This document shows positions 25,614 through 35,189 of a stretch of 64,000 bases of DNA, one piece after another. This DNA comes from Mesorhizobium sp. Z1-4 (GTDB lineage: Bacteria; Pseudomonadota; Alphaproteobacteria; Rhizobiales; Rhizobiaceae). The notes under the pieces were generated by a model that made no database searches, was not told the DNA's origin, and saw only the letters and a program-made list of their open reading frames with translations. Within the stretch, counting starts at the first letter, position 1. Every line of letters begins with the position of its first letter. Both the position numbers and the translations under genes were made by a program. Where the stretch lies: positions 744,001-808,000 of the forward strand of contig NZ_RCIO01000001.1 of assembly GCF_004000235.1 (NCBI RefSeq). The letters run 5' to 3'.

Positions 25614-26804
25614 CTAAGTCAGGCTCGGGTCCTTGTATCCGCTGGATGTCGCGATAAGTGCGACACGCGAATTTTGGGAGAGCTCGTCCCGCGCCAGCAG
25701 CTTCCGGAGCCCAGCGACGGTCGCTGCTGCCGATCTTTCCAGATAAAAGCCGCGCCGTCCCATTTCCTGTCGCGCGGCGTCAGTCTCGGCGTCATTGACC
25801 GCAACGGCTCCGCCATCGCTGCCCCGTACAGCGTCGACCGCCTGATAGGTGACCGTGCTGCCTCCGATCGACGACATGCTTGTCGTACCAGGAAAATCGC
25901 CGGCCAGCGGCTCCCCCGCCAGCACCCTCGAGAGTCTCGGATACGGTTCAACGGCAAACAGGCGGGGCATCCTGGCGGCAAGGCCGGCATCGATCAGGTC
26001 GCGATATCCCTTGTAGATGCCCCACATAAGGTCTGCGCGCGCTACCGACACCACAACCGCATCGAGCCCATCGGGCCTTTCCTCATGCATTTCATAGGCG
26101 ACTGTCTTGTAGCCCTCGACACCAAACGGGTTGCTGCCGACCGGCGGCACAAGAAAATTGGTGGCTGAAAGATATCCCTCGTTGCGAACAAGGTCTGCCA
26201 CGATAAGCCAGCGCGCTTTCGCGTCGTTTGCATAGAGCACATTTGCGCCGGTGATTTCGATGGCTTCGCGCCAGGTGGGCGCGACATGCTGCGTGGTGAC
26301 AATCGTGCACGGCAGACCGGCCGCGGCGGCATATGCGGCGACGGAGGCACCAGCGTTTCCGCTTGAGGCCGCTACAACAGGACGTCCGCCGAGATCCAGT
26401 GCCCGCGCGCACACCAGAGCACTCATGCGATCTTTGTGCGAACCGGTCGGATTCTGAAATTCGTTCTTCAGATAAAGTTCCCCAACGCCAAGCTGGGCCG
26501 CCAGATACCGGTCCTCGACCAGAGGTGTGTCGCCCTCGCCCAGCGTGAGGAAATCACGATAGGGAAGCAAAGCTCCGAAGCGAGCCATCCCCCGCCCCGC
26601 GCCCGCTGTCTGCCACTCCGCCGGCGAGAACTTCTTGCCATAGGTTGCAGCCAAGCTCGAAGGCTCGCTGCTGCCGGCACACTGCGGACACCCTTCCTGA
26701 TAGTCATCAACCGGAAGGTTGTGGCCGCATCGGATGCACTTGAATCCCTGGAGCTCCCCGTTCAGGCGAGCCGGATAGTTGGACGACTTGGTTTGCATGT
26801 ACAT
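25614..26804 (-). CDS. Threonine-synthase-like PLP-dependent enzyme with N-terminal zinc ribbon
   Basis: 396 residues of the fold-type II PLP family. An N-terminal zinc-ribbon-like motif has Cys23, Cys26, Cys39 and Cys42. The PLP lysine is Lys124 in NPTGSHKDR, and the phosphate-binding loop is ASSGNAGASVAAYAAAAG. This arrangement is found in ThrC-like enzymes and in some ammonia-lyases. The cell surely has another threonine synthase, and the neighbours are catabolic (IclR, isomerase, TRAP transporter), so a lyase or deaminase role on the imported compound is plausible. The ribosome-binding site is weak. It lies 190 bases downstream of the IclR gene in the same direction and may be read with it. 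Confidence 0.8.
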   Translation of the reverse strand: MYMQTKSSNYPARLNGELQGFKCIRCGHNLPVDDYQEGCPQCAGSSEPSSLAATYGKKFSPAEWQTAGAGRGMARFGALLPYRDFLTLGEGDTPLVEDRYLAAQLGVGELYLKNEFQNPTGSHKDRMSALVCARALDLGGRPVVAASSGNAGASVAAYAAAAGLPCTIVTTQHVAPTWREAIEITGANVLYANDAKARWLIVADLVRNEGYLSATNFLVPPVGSNPFGVEGYKTVAYEMHEERPDGLDAVVVSVARADLMWGIYKGYRDLIDAGLAARMPRLFAVEPYPRLSRVLAGEPLAGDFPGTTSMSSIGGSTVTYQAVDAVRGSDGGAVAVNDAETDAARQEMGRRGFYLERSAAATVAGLRKLLARDELSQNSRVALIATSSGYKDPSLT

Positions 26805-26993
26805 TCTGATCAGCTTTCAGCGGTTGGAGAGCGCCTTGCCAACAGCAGGGCATTGAGAAAAGCGACAACGGCAAGCACCCGCAAGCAGCCCGCGCCATCA
26901 GGTCCGATCCGGCTTCGGTCCGACATCGACGCATCTTCCGTCGTCCTTGCTTCCGCCTGATCCAGGGATCGATAGCGCTGGCCGGACCGGCCA

Positions 26994-27815
26994 TCAGACC
27001 GCATTGATCAATCTGTCGAGCGGACACCCCAAGCGACGTGAAACGTTGTCGGCGGCCTCGGTAACAAGCCGCGCAGCCGCTTCGATCGTCTGCTGCGGTG
27101 AAATCTGCGGAGAATAGGCAACGCTCAGGCCAGCCACGGCCTTGCCGCTGGCATCACGCACGACCGCGCCGACACCGTGAATGCCTGGAAGGTTCTCTTC
27201 AATCGACGTAGCGAAACCGGTGCGGCGTACAGTTCCCAGATCGTCCAGAACAGCGTCGATTTCCGTCATGGTTCTTGATGTGAGAACAGCGAGAGGTTCG
27301 CTCCCAAGCAAAGCCCTCGCAGTCTCCTCATCGGTCGCGGCAAGCAGCGCCTTGCCCATCGCAGTGGAATGAAAATGCGATACCGTGCCAGGTGCACTGC
27401 GAATGGCAACCGGGCCACTGCTCTGTACTGCCAGTACGTAAACCAGACTGTTCCGCTGTACGACGCCGAGATAGCAATTGAGATTGCGAAGATCGGCCAG
27501 CCGACGCAGTTCCGGCATGGCACTCGAAACGAGCGCATCGTCGCTCAGCATGTTAGATCCCAGCGAGAGAGCCCTGTAGCCGAGTTTGTATTTCCTGCTG
27601 TCGGGGTCCTGAGTCACATAGTTGTACTCAGATAAGGTCGAAACCATCCTCTGCGTTACCGCTGGGGCCATCGACAAACGGCGCGCGATCTCCCTGATGC
27701 CCAATGGTTGTTCTGTGCCATCAAGCAGATTGAGAACGAGCAACCCTTTTTCCAACGAAGCGCTTTTTGTCACCTTTGCTCCAATGTCACGAATGTGCCG
27801 TTCAGTTTTCCTCAT
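26994..27815 (-). CDS. IclR family transcriptional regulator
   Basis: 273 residues from the ATG at 27815, giving the normal family length. A longer in-frame start exists at 27881, and neither has a good ribosome-binding site. The N-terminal winged helix (SASLEKGLLVLNLLDG...LGIREIARRLSMAPAVTQRMVSTL) is followed by the ligand domain with HFHSTAMGKALLAA, GFATSIEENLPGIHGVGAVVRD and AGLSVAYSP, all IclR hallmarks. The start overlaps the end of the isomerase gene by 14 bases, placing it in the TRAP operon. It is the obvious candidate to bind the twin palindromes at 31608 and 31867. Confidence 0.9.
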   Translation of the reverse strand: MRKTERHIRDIGAKVTKSASLEKGLLVLNLLDGTEQPLGIREIARRLSMAPAVTQRMVSTLSEYNYVTQDPDSRKYKLGYRALSLGSNMLSDDALVSSAMPELRRLADLRNLNCYLGVVQRNSLVYVLAVQSSGPVAIRSAPGTVSHFHSTAMGKALLAATDEETARALLGSEPLAVLTSRTMTEIDAVLDDLGTVRRTGFATSIEENLPGIHGVGAVVRDASGKAVAGLSVAYSPQISPQQTIEAAARLVTEAADNVSRRLGCPLDRLINAV

Positions 27816-28581
27816 GGGGCAATCGAAACAACCGGCCGCATTGCACGTCTTCGAAATTGCACCCCGCCGCTGCCATGGCACGCCAGAGCGTTGCCGAATT
27901 GGATGATATCACCGGTCTGTCAAATACCTCTTCGAGCTCGGTCAGCACATCCATTGTCTGCATATTCGTGCAGCTTAGGAACACGGCGTCCGCCTGCTCG
28001 ACCGCGGCGCGGTCTTCAAGCAAGGCTCTGCGTACCCTATCGGCGCCCAGCTCGCGGACTTGCCTGCTTTCTGCGCACTCGAACGAATAGGATGCGCTCA
28101 CCCTGAAACCGTAATGGTCGAGGAAGCGGATCTCCTGATCGGCGATATCGAGTGGATAGGGGGTCAGCATATAGACCGAGCGCGCCTTCACAGCAGCCAG
28201 CGCGTCAACAACCGCGCACGAGGTCGTGAAGCTTGGAATACCAGTGCGGTCCGCGACGCGGTGCGCCAATTCGTCAACCTGCGGCGTGTCGCCGAAGAAT
28301 GTGCCGCTGGTGCAGGCGCACATAATGACGCGGACATCGATACGTTTCAGGAGTTCGGCATGGTCGGGGGCGTTCAACATCATGCCGACCAGATCGTCGC
28401 CCTGCATCTGGGACCCACGTCTAGGCAAGCGGGTGAAATGACAGCTCACCCCTTCCGGCACCCGCCGAGGAAACTCGCTTTCGCACATGACATTCAGCTG
28501 CGGAATGAGAAAGCCAAGCCGAGTCGGCGCTGAGCCGGTGCCTGCCTGCGTGTCCGAAGTCATCTGAACGCCCTCACTCAT
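27802..28581 (-). CDS. Aspartate/glutamate racemase superfamily protein (maleate isomerase/arylmalonate decarboxylase-like)
   Basis: 259 residues from the ATG at 28581 that overlaps the dctM stop (ATGA). Family features are an N-terminal GFLIPQLNVMCESEF, the first catalytic cysteine in MCACTSGTFFG, and the second in VFLSCTNMQTMDV, with PVISSNSATLWR near the C-terminus. The two cysteines place it with maleate cis-trans isomerase, arylmalonate decarboxylase and EutA-type proteins, which isomerise or decarboxylate small dicarboxylates. Embedded between the TRAP permease and the IclR gene, it likely acts on the transported acid or a product of it. Confidence 0.85.
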   Translation of the reverse strand: MSEGVQMTSDTQAGTGSAPTRLGFLIPQLNVMCESEFPRRVPEGVSCHFTRLPRRGSQMQGDDLVGMMLNAPDHAELLKRIDVRVIMCACTSGTFFGDTPQVDELAHRVADRTGIPSFTTSCAVVDALAAVKARSVYMLTPYPLDIADQEIRFLDHYGFRVSASYSFECAESRQVRELGADRVRRALLEDRAAVEQADAVFLSCTNMQTMDVLTELEEVFDRPVISSNSATLWRAMAAAGCNFEDVQCGRLFRLPHEEN

Positions 28582-29864
28582 CGGTAAAGCAGTTCTGGAA
28601 GGAACAGGGCGATCGAAGGAAATGCCAGCAGCAGAGCCATCATCAGGAACAGGACGCTGAGGAACGGTGTGATGCCGATGAAGACATCGCTCAGCGACCC
28701 GCTTTTGCGCACGCCCTGCACCACGAAACAAACCATGCCGATCGGCGGAGTGATCAGCGCAGTTTCGCACAGGATCATCATCAGAATGCCGAACCAGACC
28801 GGATCGTAGCCCAGCGACACGACGATTGGCGTGACTAAGGGAATGGTCAGAACCATGACCGCAAACGTGTCCATGAACATGCCCATGAGGACATACATGA
28901 CAATAAGCGCCAGCATGATGAGCAGCGGCGGCCAGGCGAGTGCCGCGATTGCCTGGTTAACGACACTTACAAAGCCAATCGAGGCCAGAACGAAATTCAG
29001 GTAGTAGGCCACGAAGATGATGATCAATGTCATCCCCGTGGTACGCAGGGTCCCCTCAATGCAGCGTGCGAGCATCGGCATATTGAGCTGCCGGTTGGCT
29101 GCGGCCAGGATGAACGCGGCTACGACGCCGAGTGCGGCCGCCTCGGTGGGAGTGGCGAAACCGGCGTAGATGCTGCCGACGATAATAATAAAGAGCACCA
29201 GCGGGATCAGCAGATCCGGAAGCGCTGAAAACCGACGCTGCCAGTCGGTCTTGACGGGATTGCCCTGCAGCCTGGGGTTCCATTTGCAGGCAACGATGAT
29301 CGCCATCGAGAACAGGCCAGCCATGATGATGCCTGGAATGATGCCTGCGGCATAAAGCTGAGGTACCGACGTATCGGTTAGCGCGCCGTAGAGGATCATA
29401 TTGATCGAAGGCGGAATGAGGATACCGAGCGTGCCGCCGGCAGCCAGACTGCCGAGGAACAGTCTCTCGTTGTAACCGTGGCGCTCGATCTCGGGCAGCG
29501 CGACGGTACCAATCGTCGCCGCAGTGGCAACGCTTGAACCCGACGTCGCGGCGAACAGCGCGCTCGTGCCGACATTGGTGTGCATCAATCCTCCCGGCAA
29601 CCAGGAGATCCACTGACCGACAGCGGCATACATTCTGGCGGCGATGCCGGCCCGCAGCATGATCTCGCCCAGAAGAATGAACAGCGGAATCGCGAGCAGA
29701 AGATATTCGTTGGAATGCTGCCAGATCACTTCCCCCATCACGCGCGTCAGCGGCATGGGCGAATAGAGGTAATCGAGGGACATGCCGATCAGAGCCAGAA
29801 CGGCCATCACAGGCAGCCCCAAGGCCATCAAAATCAGCAGAAGAATGAAAGCGGTAAGCAACAT
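28578..29864 (-). CDS. dctM: TRAP transporter large permease (DctM/SiaM type)
   Basis: 428 residues with about twelve membrane spans. Blocks typical of DctM include GTSALFAATSGSSVATAATIG, GGTLGILIPPSINMILYGALT, ATPTEAAALGVVAAF and ITPPIGMVCFVVQG. It is the Na+-coupled translocation subunit. Its start overlaps the dctQ stop by one base (TGATG), and its stop overlaps the isomerase start, so the operon is tightly coupled. Confidence 0.94.
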   Translation of the reverse strand: MLLTAFILLLILMALGLPVMAVLALIGMSLDYLYSPMPLTRVMGEVIWQHSNEYLLLAIPLFILLGEIMLRAGIAARMYAAVGQWISWLPGGLMHTNVGTSALFAATSGSSVATAATIGTVALPEIERHGYNERLFLGSLAAGGTLGILIPPSINMILYGALTDTSVPQLYAAGIIPGIIMAGLFSMAIIVACKWNPRLQGNPVKTDWQRRFSALPDLLIPLVLFIIIVGSIYAGFATPTEAAALGVVAAFILAAANRQLNMPMLARCIEGTLRTTGMTLIIIFVAYYLNFVLASIGFVSVVNQAIAALAWPPLLIMLALIVMYVLMGMFMDTFAVMVLTIPLVTPIVVSLGYDPVWFGILMMILCETALITPPIGMVCFVVQGVRKSGSLSDVFIGITPFLSVLFLMMALLLAFPSIALFLPELLYR

Positions 29865-30496
29865 CAGCGGTCACCAGAGATATTGGATGCCTGGTTCCGT
29901 TCCCGCTCGGCGGCGAGCTCGAACTCAACCTCCTGCTCGGTATTGTGCGCGCCTATCTCTCTTTCGAGACCAGCGAAATCGCCACGGAGGATGAGCTGGG
30001 CGGCACGCGCCAGCAACATGAAAACGCAAAGGCAGAAGAAACCGAGACCGGCCAGCCACAAGCTCTGCGGGATCCACAAAGGCGTCGCCAATGGCGTGCT
30101 TGCCTTGGCGCCGAGCCGCAGCGATTCGTGCAACACGCCCGAGGCGTGCCAAACCAGCGTGCCGAACACCAGCGCCAGCGCCAGAAGCGCTGCAACGTCG
30201 AGGATGCGGCGAAGCGGTGCTGGCAGATGAACATAAAGCGCGTCGATCCGGATATGGCCCTTCTGCAGCAGCGTATAGGAAATCCCCCAGGCAACGCTTA
30301 TCGCCAGCGCGTATCCGGACAGCTCCTCAACGGCCAGGAGAGAGTGATTGAAAAGCTTGCGGCCGACCACCTCGAAGGTGATCAGACCGACACAGCCTAA
30401 CAGGAGCGCGCCGCAGAAATAGACGGACCAGCGCGATATTCGCTCAACGGTGCTTTGCAGATAATCCACGAACTGCGCTCCTGTTTCGACAGTCAA
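29864..30496 (-). CDS. dctQ: TRAP transporter small permease (DctQ type)
   Basis: 210 residues with four membrane spans and the DctQ pattern LITFEVVGRKLFNHSLLAVEELSGYALAI, then GISYTLLQKGHIRIDALY. The C-terminus carries a charged cytoplasmic tail (LEREIGAHNTEQEVEFELAAERERN), longer than in many DctQ proteins. The start is a TTG directly after the dctP stop (TAA-TTG), and no in-frame ATG is available near it. It stabilises and couples DctM to the binding protein. Confidence 0.88.
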   Translation of the reverse strand: MTVETGAQFVDYLQSTVERISRWSVYFCGALLLGCVGLITFEVVGRKLFNHSLLAVEELSGYALAISVAWGISYTLLQKGHIRIDALYVHLPAPLRRILDVAALLALALVFGTLVWHASGVLHESLRLGAKASTPLATPLWIPQSLWLAGLGFFCLCVFMLLARAAQLILRGDFAGLEREIGAHNTEQEVEFELAAERERNQASNISGDR

Positions 30497-31567
30497 TTAT
30501 TCGGCAGACGCCTGGATGCCGAGCACTTCACCAACCGTAGCGTTCCATTCCTGGACGCACTCCGTACCGCAACGCTCAGCGAATTTCGGCAGCTGAACGG
30601 TACGAACCAGTTCGCGAATCTGCGCCTTGTCCTCGTCGGTGACCGGCACGAGCTCGAGGTCGTAAGGGGTAACGAATTCGGCTTCGCCGTAGGTGCAGCG
30701 ACTGTCGCCAGTCGAGCACCAGATTCCCTGCTGGTCGCCATCCCGCGCCAGCTGCCATGCATCAGCGATCATCTCCGAGTGGAGCTTGTCGAGAATGAAG
30801 TTCCGGTTTTCCTCAGAAAGCGCATTCCAGTTGGTTGTGTTGGCTACGACCAGATAGAGGCTCCAACCCATGTTGATCGGATAGAGATGGGTGGTGACTT
30901 CGGGCCACTTCGAAATGTTGCCTGACAAGGTTCCGGTAACGGCGCATTCGATTACCTTGCGCTGAAGCGCGGGCACAACCTCGGCAAATGCCAGCGTTAC
31001 CGGCGTGCCGCCGATCGCCGTGATGAGGTCGGCCTGGGTTGCGGAGAATACCCGCACCTTTTTGCCCTTGATGTCTTCAAGGCCGGATATCGGCGCCGCA
31101 CACCACAGACCTTGCGGAACAGAGGGATAGAGACCAAGGACGGTCACACCGACGCGCTCATCCATGATCTTGGTAATTGCGGGCGTGTAGGCGTCGACAA
31201 CGTTCTGCAGCGTATCGATATCCTGGACCGCACCAGTGAGATCGTAGCCGTCGAGCTCGGCCACCTCGCCGGAGGTATAGCCGGCGACCGTGGTCGCGAT
31301 GTCGGTTACACCGAGACGCACGAGGCGAAACACCTCCGGCCCCTTGATGCCCATGTCGGTTAGGCTGGTCAGCTCGACATTGATTTTACCCTCCGACATT
31401 GCGGGCAGGGTTTCCTCAAAAAACGGCCGATAGAACATCTTCCAGCTTGTGCCGTTGTTGGCCGGGCCAATGACCCGCAGGGTGACGGGTTCCGCAGCCG
31501 CGGCCAGGCCCCCAGCCCAGGTCAGAGCGGCTATCGCTCCAATTCTAACCAGCATCTTCAATGCCAT
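30497..31567 (-). CDS. dctP: TRAP transporter substrate-binding protein (DctP type)
   Basis: 356 residues. A signal peptide (1-26, ending near GGLAAAAEP) exports it to the periplasm. DctP features are TLRVIGPANNGTSWKMFYRPFFE, the arginine-bearing DIKGKKVRVFSATQADLITAIGGTPVTLAFAEVVPALQRKVIECAV block, and NWNALSEENRNFI. The conserved arginine that binds the ligand carboxylate is present, so a carboxylic acid is the expected substrate. Two Cys pairs (GIWCSTGDSRCTYGE, FAERCGTECVQEW) in the C-terminal part suggest disulfides. It is the first gene of the operon, 41 bases downstream of a perfect palindrome. Confidence 0.92.
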   Translation of the reverse strand: MALKMLVRIGAIAALTWAGGLAAAAEPVTLRVIGPANNGTSWKMFYRPFFEETLPAMSEGKINVELTSLTDMGIKGPEVFRLVRLGVTDIATTVAGYTSGEVAELDGYDLTGAVQDIDTLQNVVDAYTPAITKIMDERVGVTVLGLYPSVPQGLWCAAPISGLEDIKGKKVRVFSATQADLITAIGGTPVTLAFAEVVPALQRKVIECAVTGTLSGNISKWPEVTTHLYPINMGWSLYLVVANTTNWNALSEENRNFILDKLHSEMIADAWQLARDGDQQGIWCSTGDSRCTYGEAEFVTPYDLELVPVTDEDKAQIRELVRTVQLPKFAERCGTECVQEWNATVGEVLGIQASAE

Positions 31568-31607
31568 GACGTTTCTCCCTCAAAGCGCGTTTGCAAAACA
31601 TACAAAT

Positions 31608-31630
31608 TTTGTTCCTATTATCGGAACAAA
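31608..31630. promoter_or_regulatory. Operator-like palindrome upstream of dctP
   Basis: TTTGTTCC-N7-GGAACAAA has 8-base perfect arms. It lies 41 bases upstream of the dctP start in the 347-base divergent region. A second site of the same design (GTTCC-N7-GGAAC) sits upstream of the divergent M24 gene. The length and symmetry suit an IclR-type operator, and the operon encodes an IclR protein. The rest of 31568-31914 is AT-richer than its surroundings and holds no gene. Confidence 0.65.
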
Positions 31631-31866
31631 GTTATCATTTATTACGATTATCATCAGGAATTGCCACGGTCAACCGGCAGGTTGGCCGGGAATCGCAGCC
31701 TCCCCACAGGGACGGCCAGGATTCACCGGCACCCAGCATTTTCCTAATATTTTTAGGCTTTTTCGAGAAATGTCGCCTTGCCGTCGCGCAAAAACCGGCC
31801 TCTTTCCACTCGAGCGCACTTCCTGGCGATTGACCGGAATTCACCGGTGATGCACAATAAAACGAC

Positions 31867-31883
31867 GTTCCAATTATAGGAAC
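31867..31883. promoter_or_regulatory. Operator-like palindrome upstream of the M24 peptidase gene
   Basis: GTTCC-AATTATA-GGAAC, 31 bases upstream of the ATG at 31915. The arms and the 7-base spacer match the core of the palindrome at 31608-31630, so the same protein probably binds both and controls the two divergent promoters. Confidence 0.6.
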
Positions 31884-31914
31884 AATTATGACTCTTCTAC
31901 CGGAACCCAGCTGA

Positions 31915-33120
31915 ATGAACACTGCCTTGAATCACAAGACGCTCCAGTCCGGAGCGATCAATGTGGACCTTCGCTCGTTGGCTCGCCAGCGGCTCGCCCG
32001 GCTTCGCGACAGGATGCAAAAGTCGGCAATTGACGCGCTTTTGGTCTCGAGCCCGGAGAACGTTCTGTACGCGAGCGGCTATGAAAGCATGCCAGCAACC
32101 ATCAACCGCCGATACGGCTATTGCGCTATCGTCACCGCAGACGAGTTGATCATGGTTGCCCCCACTGCGGACTGCGCCGCCGCCGAAGAGGCCGGCTTCA
32201 AGGCCGATGAATTCTATCCATTCGGCGAGTTCTACTTCTCCGGAGATCGTTCAGGCATGCATGGACGACAGTGGCATAACGATTTCGCCGATGCGCTGGC
32301 GGCGGCAATGACCCGGATCAAGCCGAAGCAGATCGGCATTGAGTTCGATCACCTGCCTGCGTCGATTGCGGAGTCACTCAAGAATTCAGACTTCGACACG
32401 ACGGATGCCACAAGTTTCATGTTGCAGACGCGTGCACAGAAGTTCGGCGACGAAATTGCGCTTCTGCGTCATGCGGCGAGTATCACCGAGCAGGCGATCG
32501 ATGCCGGAATCCGGGCCGCCGAAGTGGGTGTCAGCGAAAAGGAAATTGCCAGTATCGTGGCCGCAACCATGTCGATGGGCGGTGGCTTTACACGTAACGT
32601 CACCGTTGTCGGCGGGCCTCGCAGCGCCTATTGCGACTGTTTCCCGGCGAACCGCGCTCTGAAGCCGGGGGATTTGCTTCGCTTTGACGTTGGCTGCAGT
32701 TACTTCGGCTACAAGTCCGATCTTGCACGCACAGCGGTCGTCGGTGAGCCCACGAAATTACAGGCCAGCCGGTATCGCGCCCTCCTCAAAGGGCTGGAGG
32801 CGGAAATCGAAGTCGCGCGCGCGGGCACAGCTGCAAGCAAGGTATTCGAAGCCGGCATGCGAACTGTCGAACGGGAAGGTTTCGCCAATTTTCGCCGACA
32901 CCACCTCGGCCACTCCATCGGCCTTGCAGTTTACGAAGCACCGGTCATCAACGCGCACAGCGAAGCAAGGCTGCAGGAAAACGCAACGTTCTGCCTAGAG
33001 ACCCCCTATTACGAACCTGGCTGGGGCGGAATGATGTGCGAGGATACCGGCATTGTTACCTCATCAGGTTTCGAACTCATCAGCAGCCTCGACCGCTCCT
33101 TGAGGGTTATCCCCTGCTAG
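31915..33120 (+). CDS. M24 family metallopeptidase (Xaa-Pro/creatinase-like)
   Basis: 401 residues in two domains: a creatinase-type N-terminal domain (ARLRDRMQKSAIDALLVSSPENVLYASGYES, about 20-150) and a pita-bread catalytic domain. All five metal ligands are visible: Asp in LLRFDVGCSYFGYKSDLART (two), His in HHLGHSIGLAVYE, Glu in CLETPYYEPGWGG and Glu in CEDTGIV. The family includes prolidases, creatinase and ectoine hydrolase (DoeA/EutD). It is cytoplasmic and divergent from the TRAP operon, with a matching operator in front, so it likely opens an amide or amidine bond in the imported compound. Confidence 0.87.
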   Translation: MNTALNHKTLQSGAINVDLRSLARQRLARLRDRMQKSAIDALLVSSPENVLYASGYESMPATINRRYGYCAIVTADELIMVAPTADCAAAEEAGFKADEFYPFGEFYFSGDRSGMHGRQWHNDFADALAAAMTRIKPKQIGIEFDHLPASIAESLKNSDFDTTDATSFMLQTRAQKFGDEIALLRHAASITEQAIDAGIRAAEVGVSEKEIASIVAATMSMGGGFTRNVTVVGGPRSAYCDCFPANRALKPGDLLRFDVGCSYFGYKSDLARTAVVGEPTKLQASRYRALLKGLEAEIEVARAGTAASKVFEAGMRTVEREGFANFRRHHLGHSIGLAVYEAPVINAHSEARLQENATFCLETPYYEPGWGGMMCEDTGIVTSSGFELISSLDRSLRVIPC

Positions 33121-33401
33121 GCAGGCATACTGCACAGCTCAACTTGGCGCATGAACGCACGCACCACACCTTTGGGGTTGGGTGAACGGCGGCGAGGCGC
33201 GATCGAACGGACTTTCTCCGAGGGTATGCTGACGGCCGCTACCCGGTTATGCGGCCAACGCAAACGCGATGGCCATGCGGAAGCCGTCGTCCGGCACCTT
33301 CACCTAACAGAAGCCGAGACCGGTTCGCTGGCGACCACACCACCCCTTTACAGGTCGTCACCGCGCGAAATGCTTGGATTTCGCGCGGCGCCGGCACGAT
33401 C

Positions 33402-34250
33402 CTATTCAGGATCGGCGATGACGTCCTGTCGCTGGGAACCGAGGCCCTCGATGCCAAGTTCGACCACATCGCCCGGCCTGAGATAGCGCGGCGGCTTCTG
33501 GCCCATGCCAACACCGGGCGGCGTTCCGGTGGAGATCACATCGCCCGGATGCAGGCTCATGAAACGGCTCAGGTAGGAAACGAGGTGCCTGACCCCGTAG
33601 ACCATGGTGCGGGTCGAGCCGTCCTGCTTGGTCTCGCCATTCACCTTCAGCCACATTGAGAGGTTCTGCGGGTCTTCAACCTCGTCGCGGGTGACCAGCC
33701 ATGGTCCGATCTGGCCGAAATTGTCGCTCGACTTGCCCTTGGTCCACTGACCGGCACGCTCGATCTGGAAAGCGCGCTCGGAGACGTCATTGGTCACGGC
33801 GTAACCGGCCACGTAATCGAGAGCGTCCTCCTCCGACACGTATTTCGCGCGTTTGCCGATAATGACCGCAAGCTCGACTTCCCAGTCGGTCTTTTCGCTG
33901 CCGCGCGGAATGAGGATCGGGTCGTTCGGGCCGCAGATGGCGCTCGTCGCCTTCATGAAGATGACCGGTTCGGGCGGCACGTCCATGCCGCTCTCGGCGG
34001 CGTGGTCGGCATAGTTCAGGCCGATGCAGATGAATTTGCCGGTACCGGCCACGCAGGGGCCGAGCCGCGCAGCGGCCGGCGCCAGAGGCAGCGATGCGGG
34101 GTCGACCGCCGCCAGCCTCGCCAGGCCCGCTTGCGAGATCGCATCGCCGCCGATATCGGGCACCAGCCCGGAGAGGTCGCGGATCGCCCCATCTGAATCC
34201 ACAATGCCAGGCTTCTCGGCGCCGGGCTCACCAAAACGTACAAGTTTCAC
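33402..34250 (-). CDS. Fumarylacetoacetate hydrolase family protein (2,4-diketo-3-deoxy sugar acid hydrolase-like)
   Basis: 282 residues from a GTG start with AAGGAG six bases upstream. FAH-family blocks are KFICIGLNYADHAAE, PVIFMKATSAICGPNDPI, the metal-binding EVELAVIIGK with YAVTNDVSERAFQ, and DVISTGTPPGVGMGQKPP. Members with this N-terminal extension cleave 2,4-diketo-3-deoxy-L-fuconate or -rhamnonate into pyruvate and lactate. It is the last gene of an operon with an enolase-family dehydratase and two SDRs, exactly the enzyme set of that route, so that role is favoured; the stereochemistry cannot be read. The 281-base gap beyond it towards the M24 gene shows no convincing gene. Confidence 0.87.
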   Translation of the reverse strand: MKLVRFGEPGAEKPGIVDSDGAIRDLSGLVPDIGGDAISQAGLARLAAVDPASLPLAPAAARLGPCVAGTGKFICIGLNYADHAAESGMDVPPEPVIFMKATSAICGPNDPILIPRGSEKTDWEVELAVIIGKRAKYVSEEDALDYVAGYAVTNDVSERAFQIERAGQWTKGKSSDNFGQIGPWLVTRDEVEDPQNLSMWLKVNGETKQDGSTRTMVYGVRHLVSYLSRFMSLHPGDVISTGTPPGVGMGQKPPRYLRPGDVVELGIEGLGSQRQDVIADPE

Positions 34251-34261
34251 ATTCCGCTCCT

Positions 34262-35056
<795 letters not shown>

Positions 35057-35189
35057 TCAACAGAAAACACGCCAAGCGTTTTCGGCTTTGTCTCCCGGCC
35101 CAACGCTTGCGGCAAGGTACGAAACCCGCTGTTGTGTCGCCTCGCCGAAAAATACTCCTGGCGACCGGCGACGTATTCGCGCCGCCCAG

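Noticed and set aside
26810-27004. Possible small protein (64 codons) overlapping the IclR gene end, with one hydrophobic stretch
   Set aside because: No ribosome-binding site, overlap with IclR, and no recognisable family; coding could not be supported.
31743-31757. Terminator-like CCTAA-TATTT-TTAGG followed by CTTTTT
   Set aside because: Only a 5-bp weak stem within a promoter region; not convincing as a terminator.
33121-33401. Short open frames in the gap between the M24 peptidase and the FAH gene
   Set aside because: No motif, no ribosome-binding site, and composition like random high-GC sequence; treated as non-coding.
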